33,352 bases of DNA, taken from IMG/VR virus record IMGVR_UViG_3300008267_000187, positions 1 through 33,352 of that record, one strand, 5' to 3'. Below the pieces are notes generated by a model, which was not told the origin of the DNA, did no database searches, and saw nothing but the letters and a program-made list of their open reading frames with translations. How positions within the stretch are numbered: the first letter of the stretch is position 1; each line of letters starts with the position of its first letter. Below, one piece after another: positions 23,676 through 30,908 of the stretch. A program made the position numbers and the translations under genes. Source of the DNA: a virus.

Positions 23676-25439
23676 ATGGATAAATTGAATAAAATTTATA
23701 TTGGTATCGGTTCTGCAATAATGGTGTTTTATATTTTAACGCATACTTTTGTTATGTTAGATTATATTCCATTATGTAAAGAAATTGCAATTTTTAATTA
23801 CGTATCAATAATTTTATTTAGTATTCCAGCTGCATTATTTATTAAAGGTTTTATTAAAAAAAGCAAAGAGTCAACCAAGTTAAATTTTTACGCTAAAAAA
23901 TTAAACGAAACTCTAATTCATCAATCTCACAATCAATTATTTTACGAAGGAAATATTGTAGATGGTTCTAAACATTTAACAAAAGAAGTAACTCTATCAA
24001 CTAATACTGATAGATGTTCAATATGGTTATATAATGATGATAAAACAGAAATAATATGTAAACAGTTATATGTAAAGCATGAAGACAAATGGTATGATAA
24101 TATTACGTTATATAAGAAGGATTATGAGCCTTATTTTAATGCGTTGATAGTTGACCCTATAATTGTTGCAAATGATGCAAGAACACACCAATCAACGAAA
24201 TGTTTTACTGAATCATATTTAATTCCTTTGGGTGTAAATTCTATGTTAGATGTTCCAATTTATTACAAGGGTAAAGTTATTGGTGTTATTTGTATTGAAT
24301 CATTTGAATCTAGAGAATGGCACAAAGTAGAAATTAATTTTGCTGAGATGTTATCATCTTTATTTGCATTTATGTATTCAGTTAAAGAAAACAAAATGGT
24401 TGAGAAAAATATGGTTGATTTTGAAGAATTCGTGAATGAAACAGCATTGATTTCAAAAACCGACAAGCATGGTAAAATAACTTATGCAAACAAAAAGTTT
24501 ATTGAAGTTTGTGGGTATAGCAAGAGAGAAGTTTTGGGTAAAGACCATAACATAGTAAACTCTGGAATACAATCAAAAGATTATTGGACTAAGATGTATA
24601 AGACTACTGTTAAAAACAGAAAAATTTGGCACGATTTAGTTGTTAATAAAAATAAAAAAGGTGAACTATATTACGTTGATACATACATCAAAGCAGAATT
24701 TAATCATGATACTGATGAATTAATTGGTTTCACATCAATAAGACAAGATGTTACAGAATTATATGAATCATTGAATGAATTAAACAAAAAGAATACCTAT
24801 TTAGAACACGCTGCAAAGATTCTAAGACACGATATGCATTCTGGTATAAATACATATATCCCAAGAGGTATTAGTTCATTAGAGAGAAGATTATCACCAG
24901 AAATCATTGAAGAATCAAAACTAGAAGCACCTTTAAGAATGTTGAAAGAAGGTTTAAAACATACACAAAAAGTTTATAAGGGTGTTTATGAATTTACAAA
25001 CTTAGTTAAACAAGACGCTGTTTTATCTAAAGATTATCATAATCTTAAAGAAATTTTATCTAATTTCTTAAAATCAACAGCATATTTTAGTCAAATTAAA
25101 ATTGAAGATTTACCTAATCATGAGGTAAATGAATCTTTATTTTGTACTGCTATTGATAACCTTATTAGAAATGGTTTAAAATATAATGATTCAAATAATA
25201 AAATGATTAGTATCTATATGGAAGACGAAGACACATTGATTGTACAAGACAATGGTAGAGGTCTAACACAAGAACAATTCGAAGAATACTCAAAACCTTA
25301 CACTAGAAATAAAAACCAAAAAGAACCAGGAACTGGCTTAGGTTTAAATATTTGTATTGCGATATTAAAGGAACATGGTTTTGGTATTAGATGTGAAAAA
25401 AATGAAATAGGTACTAAAATGAAAATTAAAATTAAATAG
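23676..25439 (+). CDS. Membrane sensor histidine kinase (GAF-PAS-HisKA-HATPase)
   Basis: 587 residues. Two hydrophobic helices (about 8-28 and 39-60) with a very short loop anchor it in the inner membrane. A GAF-like domain follows (about 75-235; SIWLYNDDKTEIICKQLY, LDVPIYYKGKVIGVICIES), then PAS/PAC (about 250-360; ISKTDKHGKITYANKKF, GFTSIRQDVTE). The dimerisation helix has LRHDMHS with H385 as likely phospho-acceptor. The ATPase has N-box DNLIRNGLKY (N495), G1 DNGRG and G2 GTGLGLNI. All catalytic motifs look intact. It should phosphorylate the receiver protein encoded 2 nt downstream. Complete sensor kinases are rare in phages. With almost no periplasmic part, the input is probably internal or within the membrane. 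Confidence 0.9.
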   Translation: MDKLNKIYIGIGSAIMVFYILTHTFVMLDYIPLCKEIAIFNYVSIILFSIPAALFIKGFIKKSKESTKLNFYAKKLNETLIHQSHNQLFYEGNIVDGSKHLTKEVTLSTNTDRCSIWLYNDDKTEIICKQLYVKHEDKWYDNITLYKKDYEPYFNALIVDPIIVANDARTHQSTKCFTESYLIPLGVNSMLDVPIYYKGKVIGVICIESFESREWHKVEINFAEMLSSLFAFMYSVKENKMVEKNMVDFEEFVNETALISKTDKHGKITYANKKFIEVCGYSKREVLGKDHNIVNSGIQSKDYWTKMYKTTVKNRKIWHDLVVNKNKKGELYYVDTYIKAEFNHDTDELIGFTSIRQDVTELYESLNELNKKNTYLEHAAKILRHDMHSGINTYIPRGISSLERRLSPEIIEESKLEAPLRMLKEGLKHTQKVYKGVYEFTNLVKQDAVLSKDYHNLKEILSNFLKSTAYFSQIKIEDLPNHEVNESLFCTAIDNLIRNGLKYNDSNNKMISIYMEDEDTLIVQDNGRGLTQEQFEEYSKPYTRNKNQKEPGTGLGLNICIAILKEHGFGIRCEKNEIGTKMKIKIK

Positions 25440-25441
25440 TT

Positions 25442-25879
25442 ATGATAGATTCAATCTTATTGGTGGATGACGAAGACTTATTCCACTTAGTTTTTGAAGA
25501 TGCTTGCAGTCTTCTGGATATAACACTTTCGCTACAAAGCGTTTCTTCAGCAGATGAAGCTGAAAAAATGTTCAAGGAGTGGTACGAAAATAATAAAACA
25601 GATGAAAGACCAGAGTGTGTTTTTGTTGATTTAAACATTATAGGTTCAAGTTTTGATGGTATTGAATTGATTAGAAGAATCAATTTTGAATATGGTAACC
25701 ACGTTATAATTGGAATAATATCATCTAGTGATGAACCAGAAGAACAAGCAAAAGCTGTAAAAGCTGGTGCTCAATTTTGGATAGTTAAAACAGATGATAT
25801 AGAACCTAGATTAGAGGACTTCAGAAAAGATTTTGAAAATTACAAACACGGTAAAACGTCATTTAAAGTATATAGATAA
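25442..25879 (+). CDS. Single-domain response regulator (CheY-like receiver)
   Basis: 145 residues, one receiver domain with no output domain. Acidic pocket DD (D9, D10), phospho-acceptor D63 in CVFVDLNI, a Ser/Thr switch position in IISSSDE (S94-S96) and K116 in WIVKTDD are all present. The gap to the kinase stop is 2 nt and its own stop shares one base with the next ATG, so the pair is one unit. Receiver-only proteins act by protein contacts, as with CheY or Spo0F. The partner could be the membrane coiled-coil protein encoded next, or a host protein; neither is shown. Confidence 0.9.
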   Translation: MIDSILLVDDEDLFHLVFEDACSLLDITLSLQSVSSADEAEKMFKEWYENNKTDERPECVFVDLNIIGSSFDGIELIRRINFEYGNHVIIGIISSSDEPEEQAKAVKAGAQFWIVKTDDIEPRLEDFRKDFENYKHGKTSFKVYR

Positions 25880-26433
25880 TGATAACATTCGATAAAAAAA
25901 CAATAGAAAAACTTTTAAAACTATATGAATCTAGAAAAATAGGTTTAGAGGGAAATATTGCCAAAATTATTGAAACGGATGATGAAGATTTTAAAAAATA
26001 TTTAGAAACTTGTATTGAAAACGATAATGAAAACCGAAGAAAAAGGTTAAATATTACAAAACAAGTACAAGCTCAAAATTCTCAATTAATAAAAGCTAAA
26101 GAAGAAAACGAAAGAATAAACGTAGAATTAAAAGAAGCGTTAGAAAAAACAGAAGAAGCTAAAAAATTAGCTGAAGATGATTTAGATTTATTACAAAAAA
26201 GAACACAATTTGAACTTATTGGGTTGATTGTTAAAATAGCGTTGACAATTATAATAAGTGTTGGTGTTATAACAACATTCATATACGTATACATATTAGC
26301 AATAGGTGGTGACACAAAAATAATCGAATCTTCATGGAGTAACATGTTTGGTATTTTATTAACAAACAGTTTTAGTATAATAGGTACAATAATGGGGGTA
26401 AAATATGCCTCAGACAAAAAAGATAAAAATTAA
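25879..26433 (+). CDS. Coiled-coil membrane protein co-transcribed with the two-component pair
   Basis: 184 residues: a helical N-terminal part (about 1-55), a coiled coil rich in Lys/Glu/Gln (about 55-110), a membrane helix (about 114-140, LIVKIALTIIISVGVITTFIY) and a second hydrophobic helix (about 152-173) before a short KKDKN tail. There is no signal peptide. Both ends face the cytoplasm if the two helices form a hairpin. The ATG overlaps the receiver stop by one base, which implies coupled production and perhaps fixed stoichiometry. It may be the receiver's target at the membrane, or a holin- or antiholin-like element; neither is proven. Confidence 0.65.
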   Translation: MITFDKKTIEKLLKLYESRKIGLEGNIAKIIETDDEDFKKYLETCIENDNENRRKRLNITKQVQAQNSQLIKAKEENERINVELKEALEKTEEAKKLAEDDLDLLQKRTQFELIGLIVKIALTIIISVGVITTFIYVYILAIGGDTKIIESSWSNMFGILLTNSFSIIGTIMGVKYASDKKDKN

Positions 26434-26436
26434 TTT

Positions 26437-27036
26437 ATGATTTACACAAGAGAAAAAATTCAAGCAGCATTAAAAGCTAAAGGGTATGTTTATTTTGAAG
26501 ACACAGCGAATAAAACATATGATGTTAACATTGTAGGTGTTAGAAATTCATCAACTGGGAATAAAGTAACAAATGTGTTTGACGATATCATTACAATTTC
26601 TTACAAAGATGAAACTGGTGCGTGGGTTTATAAAGAATGGATGAACACAACCGAGCCAGGAAAAAAAGGTGTTATGGAATTTCACAACGCTGGTGGTGTT
26701 GCTAGGTTAGTTGAAGGGCAATATAGAGGCTCACATGCGTTAGGACTTCACCAAGGTAAATATGAAGCATTAAGACAAGTTAAACCAGTAAAAGTTTATC
26801 GTGATGCAAACAAAGATATGATATTTGATGAGAAAACAATAACTGAAGGTGTTTATGGTATCAATATACATAAAGCTGGACAAGATTCAACATGGGTTGA
26901 AAACTGGAGCGAAGGTTGTCAAGTATTTAAAAGAGTTAAAGATTTTGATGAGTTTATGAAAATCGTTAAAAAATCTGCAAAAATTCATGGTAATTCATTC
27001 ACTTACACACTTATTGAGTCGAATGATATAAAATAA
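26437..27036 (+). CDS. L,D-transpeptidase (YkuD)-like or peptidoglycan-active cysteine enzyme
   Basis: 199 residues. The C-terminal part carries GVYGINIHKAG (H145) and WSEGCQVF (S158, C161), the H...SxGC signature of YkuD-type L,D-transpeptidases and related phage peptidases. Earlier segments (VGVRNSSTGNKVTNVFDDI, MNTTEPG, LVEGQYRGSHALGLHQGKYEAL) fit the phage and bacterial group with this catalytic end. There is no signal peptide. It begins 3 nt after the membrane coiled-coil gene, as the last gene of the two-component operon. It may remodel or cleave wall peptides during lysis, or seal them. Confidence 0.65.
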   Translation: MIYTREKIQAALKAKGYVYFEDTANKTYDVNIVGVRNSSTGNKVTNVFDDIITISYKDETGAWVYKEWMNTTEPGKKGVMEFHNAGGVARLVEGQYRGSHALGLHQGKYEALRQVKPVKVYRDANKDMIFDEKTITEGVYGINIHKAGQDSTWVENWSEGCQVFKRVKDFDEFMKIVKKSAKIHGNSFTYTLIESNDIK

Positions 27037-27082
27037 ACTTTATTTTTATTGATTAGTCATTATATTCAATAAAAATTAAAAG

Positions 27083-27556
27083 ATGGATAATAATTACGAT
27101 AAACTTAGTTTCTTGGCCTACATACACAATCCAATAAGTAAGGAAAGTATATCTATTATATACGCTTCTAACAACATAAAATATGAAAAATGCGAGCTCT
27201 ATGGTGATTTTGTTCAATCACTACTGATGCTTGCATTTGATACATATATGGGTGATGATGTTATGGGTGTTGAGGACCAAATAAAACATTTTAAATGGTG
27301 TTGGGATAAAATAATTCAAAATTTTAAAGAAGAGGGTATTTATTTTAAAAGTGTTAAATTATATAATTATTTTTTAGAATTTATGCTAGAAGTGTTTTAT
27401 ACTTATGATGGTAAAAAACCATATGATTATACAGATACTGGTATATTGAAAATATGGAATGATGTTTTTACATATGACAAATCAAAAACACAAGCAGACA
27501 TAGATACACTTATTGAAATTTATAATATTTTTGAAAAATCGTTGATTAATCAATAA
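27083..27556 (+). CDS. Unknown late-region protein (157 aa)
   Basis: No recognised family. A mixed helical sequence rich in Tyr, Phe and Trp (FKWCWDKIIQNFKEEGIYF; KLYNYFLEFMLEVFYTYDG), without signal or membrane segments. A degenerate late-type motif (ATATTCaATAAAA, about 27062-27075) precedes the start at a distance of about 20 nt. It lies between the two-component operon and a run of small genes. Confidence 0.65.
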   Translation: MDNNYDKLSFLAYIHNPISKESISIIYASNNIKYEKCELYGDFVQSLLMLAFDTYMGDDVMGVEDQIKHFKWCWDKIIQNFKEEGIYFKSVKLYNYFLEFMLEVFYTYDGKKPYDYTDTGILKIWNDVFTYDKSKTQADIDTLIEIYNIFEKSLINQ

Positions 27557-27606
27557 AAAATACGTTTTACTATTTATTTTTAATAATAATGCATTAGTTT
27601 TATAAC

Positions 27607-27834
27607 ATGAATACTGAAAGACTTTTTAACATTGTAATGGCTGAACTTTCAATAGATAAATTGAAATTGGAAAGCGAACTGGAAGACGCTATAAATTCAA
27701 AAGACCAATCTATTGACGTTAGGGTCAATAACATAAAAAATATTTTGGCTAGATTATCAGCCATTGAAAACAGTATTGCTAAATTTAGCAATCTAATAAA
27801 TAATAACAATAACAATATCCAAAAAGAAAACTAA
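27607..27834 (+). CDS. Small helical protein (75 aa)
   Basis: A predicted helical, probably coiled-coil chain (ELSIDKLKLESELEDAI; NNIKNILARLSAIENSIAKF) with an Asn-rich end. A weak late-type element (TATTTATTTTTAATAA, from 27571) lies 36 nt upstream. Its stop is one base before the histone-like gene, so the two are co-transcribed. Function unknown. Confidence 0.6.
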   Translation: MNTERLFNIVMAELSIDKLKLESELEDAINSKDQSIDVRVNNIKNILARLSAIENSIAKFSNLINNNNNNIQKEN

Positions 27835-27835
27835 A

Positions 27836-28021
27836 ATGGAAAAATTTGAAGAATTAAAAACGTTAATCGCTTCTATCGAAGAAGATGCGACTAAATTTTA
27901 CGAAAAAGGTAATAAAGCTGCTGGTGTAAGACTTAGAAAAGGTTTACAAGAAATCAGAACTTTATCACAAACTTTGAGACAAGATGTTTCATCTAAAAAT
28001 AAGACAGCTAAAGCTGCTTAA
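27836..28021 (+). CDS. Histone H1-like nucleoid protein (Hc1 family)
   Basis: 61 residues that closely follow the Bacteroidetes Hc1/histone H1-like pattern: MEKFEELKTLIASIEEDATKF, then YEKGNKAAGVRLRKGLQEI, then TLSQTLRQDVSSKNK and a Lys/Ala tail. Such proteins coat or compact DNA in Bacteroidetes and Chlamydia. In a phage it could help condense DNA for packaging, be carried in the head, or mimic the host nucleoid protein. It starts 1 nt after the 75-residue gene. The family call rests on remembered sequence patterns, not a search. Confidence 0.8.
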   Translation: MEKFEELKTLIASIEEDATKFYEKGNKAAGVRLRKGLQEIRTLSQTLRQDVSSKNKTAKAA

Positions 28022-28035
28022 TAAAAATTAAAATT

Positions 28036-28248
28036 ATGCTAATAGTTATACTTAATAAAATATTTCTAATATTATTCTTTATGTCATGTCTAAATTTACT
28101 TAGACATTCATATTACTTTCTACAAGCGGCATTAACATCAACAGATGAAGAACCAAAAAAATACAGAATTTCGAATGTATCATTATACTTGTTAGGTATA
28201 TCTATTGCATATATTTTATCGGTAATTTTTACTGGCATAACAATTTAA
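28036..28248 (+). CDS. Small two-helix membrane protein (70 aa)
   Basis: Two hydrophobic segments (about 3-31 and 46-69) separated by a short polar loop with DEEPKKYRISN. Both size and topology resemble class II holins, but there is no family motif and the lysozyme gene is 4.4 kb away. Co-oriented with the histone-like gene (14 nt upstream) and the 228-residue gene (12 nt downstream). Holin is a speculation from topology only. Confidence 0.6.
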   Translation: MLIVILNKIFLILFFMSCLNLLRHSYYFLQAALTSTDEEPKKYRISNVSLYLLGISIAYILSVIFTGITI

Positions 28249-28260
28249 ACTAAGAAAACT

Positions 28261-28947
28261 ATGTCAAATATACAAAAAACACTAGATTCTTTACAGCCAT
28301 ATGTTATAGGGATACGATATTTAGAAGGTACTCCTTTGGTTGATGCTGTTTTTAAAGAAGGGTGGACACTACCAGATGACTCTAAAGTCAAAAAGGTTAA
28401 AGGAAACGATGAAATGAACTACTTTATGTTATTTAGTGAAGTAGAAGGTATTGGTTTAGATGAATTACTAGGTTACGTTAAGAAAACAATCGATATCAAT
28501 GTAGAACGTGAGAAAAAACACGACTTACTTAGAGAAAAAGTTAACGAACTTAAAGAAGTGTTCAAAAAGAACAGTTTAGATAAACTAAAAAGACTTAAAT
28601 TCAGTTTTACTGAAGAAGATTTGGTACCAAAATTAAATGATTTCGATATAGATATTGAAGACACTTATGAAGAGGAAGAAGTTATTGAAACAGTGACACC
28701 AGATTTATATCCAGAAAATATTGAAGAATATGCAACATCTGGTGAAGAAAAATTTGAAAATGAAATAAATTCACAACAACACACTTATTTAGATGAAAAT
28801 GGAAATCCTATTGAACTTTCTGAAGAAGAAATGGAGGCTATTGAAGAAGAAGAAAGAGCTAGAAAAAACATTGAATATTTAAAAAGTAAAAAACAAACCG
28901 ACAAAATAAAGAATGTTTCAAGCAAGGTGGAGTTACCACCTAGATAA
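28261..28947 (+). CDS. Unknown acidic phage protein (228 aa)
   Basis: The N-terminal 110 residues look folded (SLQPYVIGIRYLEGTPLVDAVF; EGWTLPDDSKVKKVKG; YFMLFSEVEGIGLDELL) and run into a charged helix. The rest is strongly acidic, with YLDENGNPIELSEEEMEAIEE. It resembles hypothetical proteins of T4-like environmental phages without assigned function. It is the last gene of the unit closed by the terminator at 28979. Possibly a small virion or assembly factor; nothing catalytic is visible. Confidence 0.65.
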   Translation: MSNIQKTLDSLQPYVIGIRYLEGTPLVDAVFKEGWTLPDDSKVKKVKGNDEMNYFMLFSEVEGIGLDELLGYVKKTIDINVEREKKHDLLREKVNELKEVFKKNSLDKLKRLKFSFTEEDLVPKLNDFDIDIEDTYEEEEVIETVTPDLYPENIEEYATSGEEKFENEINSQQHTYLDENGNPIELSEEEMEAIEEEERARKNIEYLKSKKQTDKIKNVSSKVELPPR

Positions 28948-28978
28948 AAACCGATTGTGATAATCAAAAATCTTTAAT

Positions 28979-29007
28979 AAAAAGCCCTTAATATTAAGGG
29001 CTTTTTT
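28979..29007 (+). terminator. Rho-independent terminator
   Basis: AAAAAGCCCTTA (28979-28990) pairs with TAAGGGCTTTTT (28995-29006) around an ATAT loop, with T-run. Confidence 0.92.
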
Positions 29008-29018
29008 ATTTGTTTTAA

Positions 29019-29033
29019 ATATTTATAATAAAA
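29019..29033 (+). promoter_or_regulatory. Late-type promoter motif (ATATTTATAATAAAA)
   Basis: Exact consensus, directly after a terminator and 20 nt before the ATG at 29039. No -33 TTG at the expected position. Confidence 0.65.
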
Positions 29034-29038
29034 ATTAG

Positions 29039-29947
29039 ATGAAAGATTTTATTAAATCTAAATTGTTAGAATATCTAACAGTTGTTGATGAATCAAATAT
29101 TGTTACCATTGATAAGGTTTCACCAGAAGCTGATGAAATAACTAGAACAGTTGTTTTTCCAGTTGTTAAATCTTTATATCGTGGTATAAACAAATTAAAA
29201 AAAGGTGAACAACAAAATTTGACTAGAGATGAAAAATTAGTCATAAATAAAATATTTCCACAAATCATAAACAAGAAAACAAAAGAATTTAATAAAGAAT
29301 TTGAACATATTGATGGTTATATTAGACCAGAAAACTTTTTTAAACTATACAGAATTAAAACACTAGATGGTAAATACAAAAAAGTATCTGTTGGGTTCTT
29401 TTATAACAAGGACTCAAACGATATAGCTTATTTTGAAACTGGCAATTATGGTATCGCAATAAACGTAGCTAAATTAAACATAAATAACTTAAATCAATTA
29501 GAATCAACTATTAGACATGAATTAATTCATGCAGCTGACCCTAAAGTTACCAAAAAGAAGATAAGAAAAACTATTGATTCTAAAGAAACAGAATACGATA
29601 AACTTCCATATGAATTTGAATCGTTTACACATGAGTTTATAACCACAATCGACAAAAATTTAAAAATGATTGATGATGAGGAAATTAAAAATGATTTAAT
29701 TGTTGGTTTGTGGTATATTGTACAAAATTTGAAAAATGGATTTTCAGCAAATGTTTTGTATAAAGAATATTACAACGATGGAGTGATTAGGTTATTTAGT
29801 GAAAACGGTGTTACATCTAAAAATATAAGAGGTCTTAGAAATAATTTTTATCAGTTCTTAGCAACAGCCAATAGTTGGGCTACCAAACCAACCTTATTTG
29901 ATAGATTTACCAAAAGGTTGGTTAGATATGTCCCGTATAAAATTTAA
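29039..29947 (+). CDS. HExxH zinc metalloprotease-like protein with head-signal-like N-terminus
   Basis: 302 residues. The metal motif is STIRHELIHAADP (H160, E161, H164), followed by a candidate third ligand in LPYEFESFTHEF (E192 or E194), the order expected of gluzincin-like or phage HExxH proteins. The first 12 residues (MKDFIKSKLLE, then Tyr) form a short basic amphipathic segment ending L-x-E, similar to the other cargo candidates here, although Tyr at P1' is atypical. The region 95-145 includes a beta-rich part (KKVSVGFFYNKDSNDIAYFE). A late-type motif precedes it. The stop overlaps a convergent gene. Protease activity is likely but the target is unknown. Confidence 0.65.
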   Translation: MKDFIKSKLLEYLTVVDESNIVTIDKVSPEADEITRTVVFPVVKSLYRGINKLKKGEQQNLTRDEKLVINKIFPQIINKKTKEFNKEFEHIDGYIRPENFFKLYRIKTLDGKYKKVSVGFFYNKDSNDIAYFETGNYGIAINVAKLNINNLNQLESTIRHELIHAADPKVTKKKIRKTIDSKETEYDKLPYEFESFTHEFITTIDKNLKMIDDEEIKNDLIVGLWYIVQNLKNGFSANVLYKEYYNDGVIRLFSENGVTSKNIRGLRNNFYQFLATANSWATKPTLFDRFTKRLVRYVPYKI

Positions 29948-30288
29948 TCTGGTTTGGTAAAAGCTCTTTCAAAAGCTTCTTGAACTGTGTGTGTTAACCA
30001 AACACCAGCAGTTGATAATAATCCGTTAAAGAAAACGATTAAGTAAGGATTATCAACACCTAAACTACCCATAGGGGTTAATTTACCATATCCAAAATAC
30101 AACATAATTGCGGATATAGCAAACCCCATCCAAGTACCTAAACACATAAAGCATGTGAATAATTTGTGGATACTGTAACCTCCAGTACCCATTCTTGCTA
30201 GAAAGTTTCTCCAACCTTCAAATACGGAACCGTAAATCATGTTGTTACACGCACCGTAGCAAATAAGAATAAAAATTAATGTAATCAT
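29944..30288 (-). CDS. Small integral membrane protein, the only minus-strand gene (114 aa)
   Basis: ATG at 30288-30286 (minus) is chosen; an upstream in-frame start would need a different leader. Three or four hydrophobic segments: about 1-20, a central FTCFMCLGTWMGFAISAIML stretch, and about 80-100. The TCxxCLGxW pattern resembles DUF1360-like small membrane proteins (Tc.fC.g.W). Its last bases (TTAA) overlap the stop of the convergent HExxH gene by 4 nt. On its own strand the leader carries ATATTTAAAATAAAAA. A convergent gene with its own promoter may act separately from the surrounding operons. Confidence 0.72.
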   Translation of the reverse strand: MITLIFILICYGACNNMIYGSVFEGWRNFLARMGTGGYSIHKLFTCFMCLGTWMGFAISAIMLYFGYGKLTPMGSLGVDNPYLIVFFNGLLSTAGVWLTHTVQEAFERAFTKPD

Positions 30289-30290
30289 AG

Positions 30291-30306
30291 TTTTTATTTT
30301 AAATAT
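30291..30306 (-). promoter_or_regulatory. Late-type motif on the minus strand
   Basis: Reads ATATTTAAAATAAAAA on the minus strand, ending 2 nt before the minus-strand ATG (17-18 nt from motif start to codon). One mismatch to the ATATTTAT core, but it follows gene direction. Confidence 0.45.
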
Positions 30307-30329
30307 AGTGATTATAGATGGTATAGTCA

Positions 30330-30344
30330 ATATTTATAATAAAA
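30330..30344 (+). promoter_or_regulatory. Late-type promoter motif (ATATTTATAATAAAA)
   Basis: Exact consensus, 24 nt before the ATG at 30354, between divergently transcribed genes. No -33 TTG at the expected position. Confidence 0.65.
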
Positions 30345-30353
30345 TAGTTTATA

Positions 30354-30908
30354 ATGAAAACACTAATTAAAAATTTATTAAAAGAAGCGGTAAATGATTT
30401 TACTATAACATGTGAAAACTGTGGTTGGGATTGGAAAGCTTCAGAATCAGATAAATCTGATTTATATGTTTGTCATAAATGTGGTCATGATAACGAACCA
30501 CCATATGATGATGAAAAACTTAATGAATCAGAAGATGAACAACAAGTTGCTGGTGTTCTTATTAAATGTCTTAAAACAAATCGTGTGTTTTTATTATATA
30601 GAAATGACCCAAGCCCAAAATGGGCTCTTATGTCTGGTGGTATGGATGAAGGTGAAAAACCAGTTGACACATTAAGAAGAGAAATTGGTGAAGAGTTACA
30701 AATAGATGCATCAGACATTCAATTTGAATATGATAGAACCGAGTATATACCAAGTAAAAATAGAAAATTTTATTACTATAAAGGCTTTACAATGTCAGAA
30801 TTTAAACCTACATTAGACCATGAAAACCTTAAATATGGGTGGTTTTCAAAGGATAAAATACCAACACCTTTATATAAAGGTTTGTCTGAAAAAATTACTA
30901 GAATATGA
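30354..30908 (+). CDS. NUDIX hydrolase with zinc ribbon and capsid-targeting-like N-terminus
   Basis: 184 residues in three parts. First, MKTLIKNLLKE then Ala: L-x-E/A at E11, a strong match to a T4-type head-protease site and close to the T4 internal-protein signal. Second, a four-Cys zinc ribbon, CENCGWDWKAS (C20, C23) and CHKCGHDNEP (C40, C43). Third, a NUDIX fold with the box GGMDEGEKPVDTLRREIGEEL (G95, E101, R109, E110, E113, E114); the late Gly of the consensus is Gln (116). It may act on nucleotides, capped RNA or ADP-ribose-type compounds. It follows a late-type motif. A packaged enzyme injected with DNA is the working idea. Confidence 0.82.
   Translation: MKTLIKNLLKEAVNDFTITCENCGWDWKASESDKSDLYVCHKCGHDNEPPYDDEKLNESEDEQQVAGVLIKCLKTNRVFLLYRNDPSPKWALMSGGMDEGEKPVDTLRREIGEELQIDASDIQFEYDRTEYIPSKNRKFYYYKGFTMSEFKPTLDHENLKYGWFSKDKIPTPLYKGLSEKITRI

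Noticed and set aside
27063-27078. TATTCAATAAAA as a late promoter for the 157-residue gene
   Set aside because: Two changes in the core; too weak to list as a separate site, though the gene probably needs one or reads through.
28925-28941. AGGTGG/CCACCT hairpin at the end of the 228-residue gene
   Set aside because: No T-run follows; a much better terminator is at 28979. The repeat codes for the last residues.
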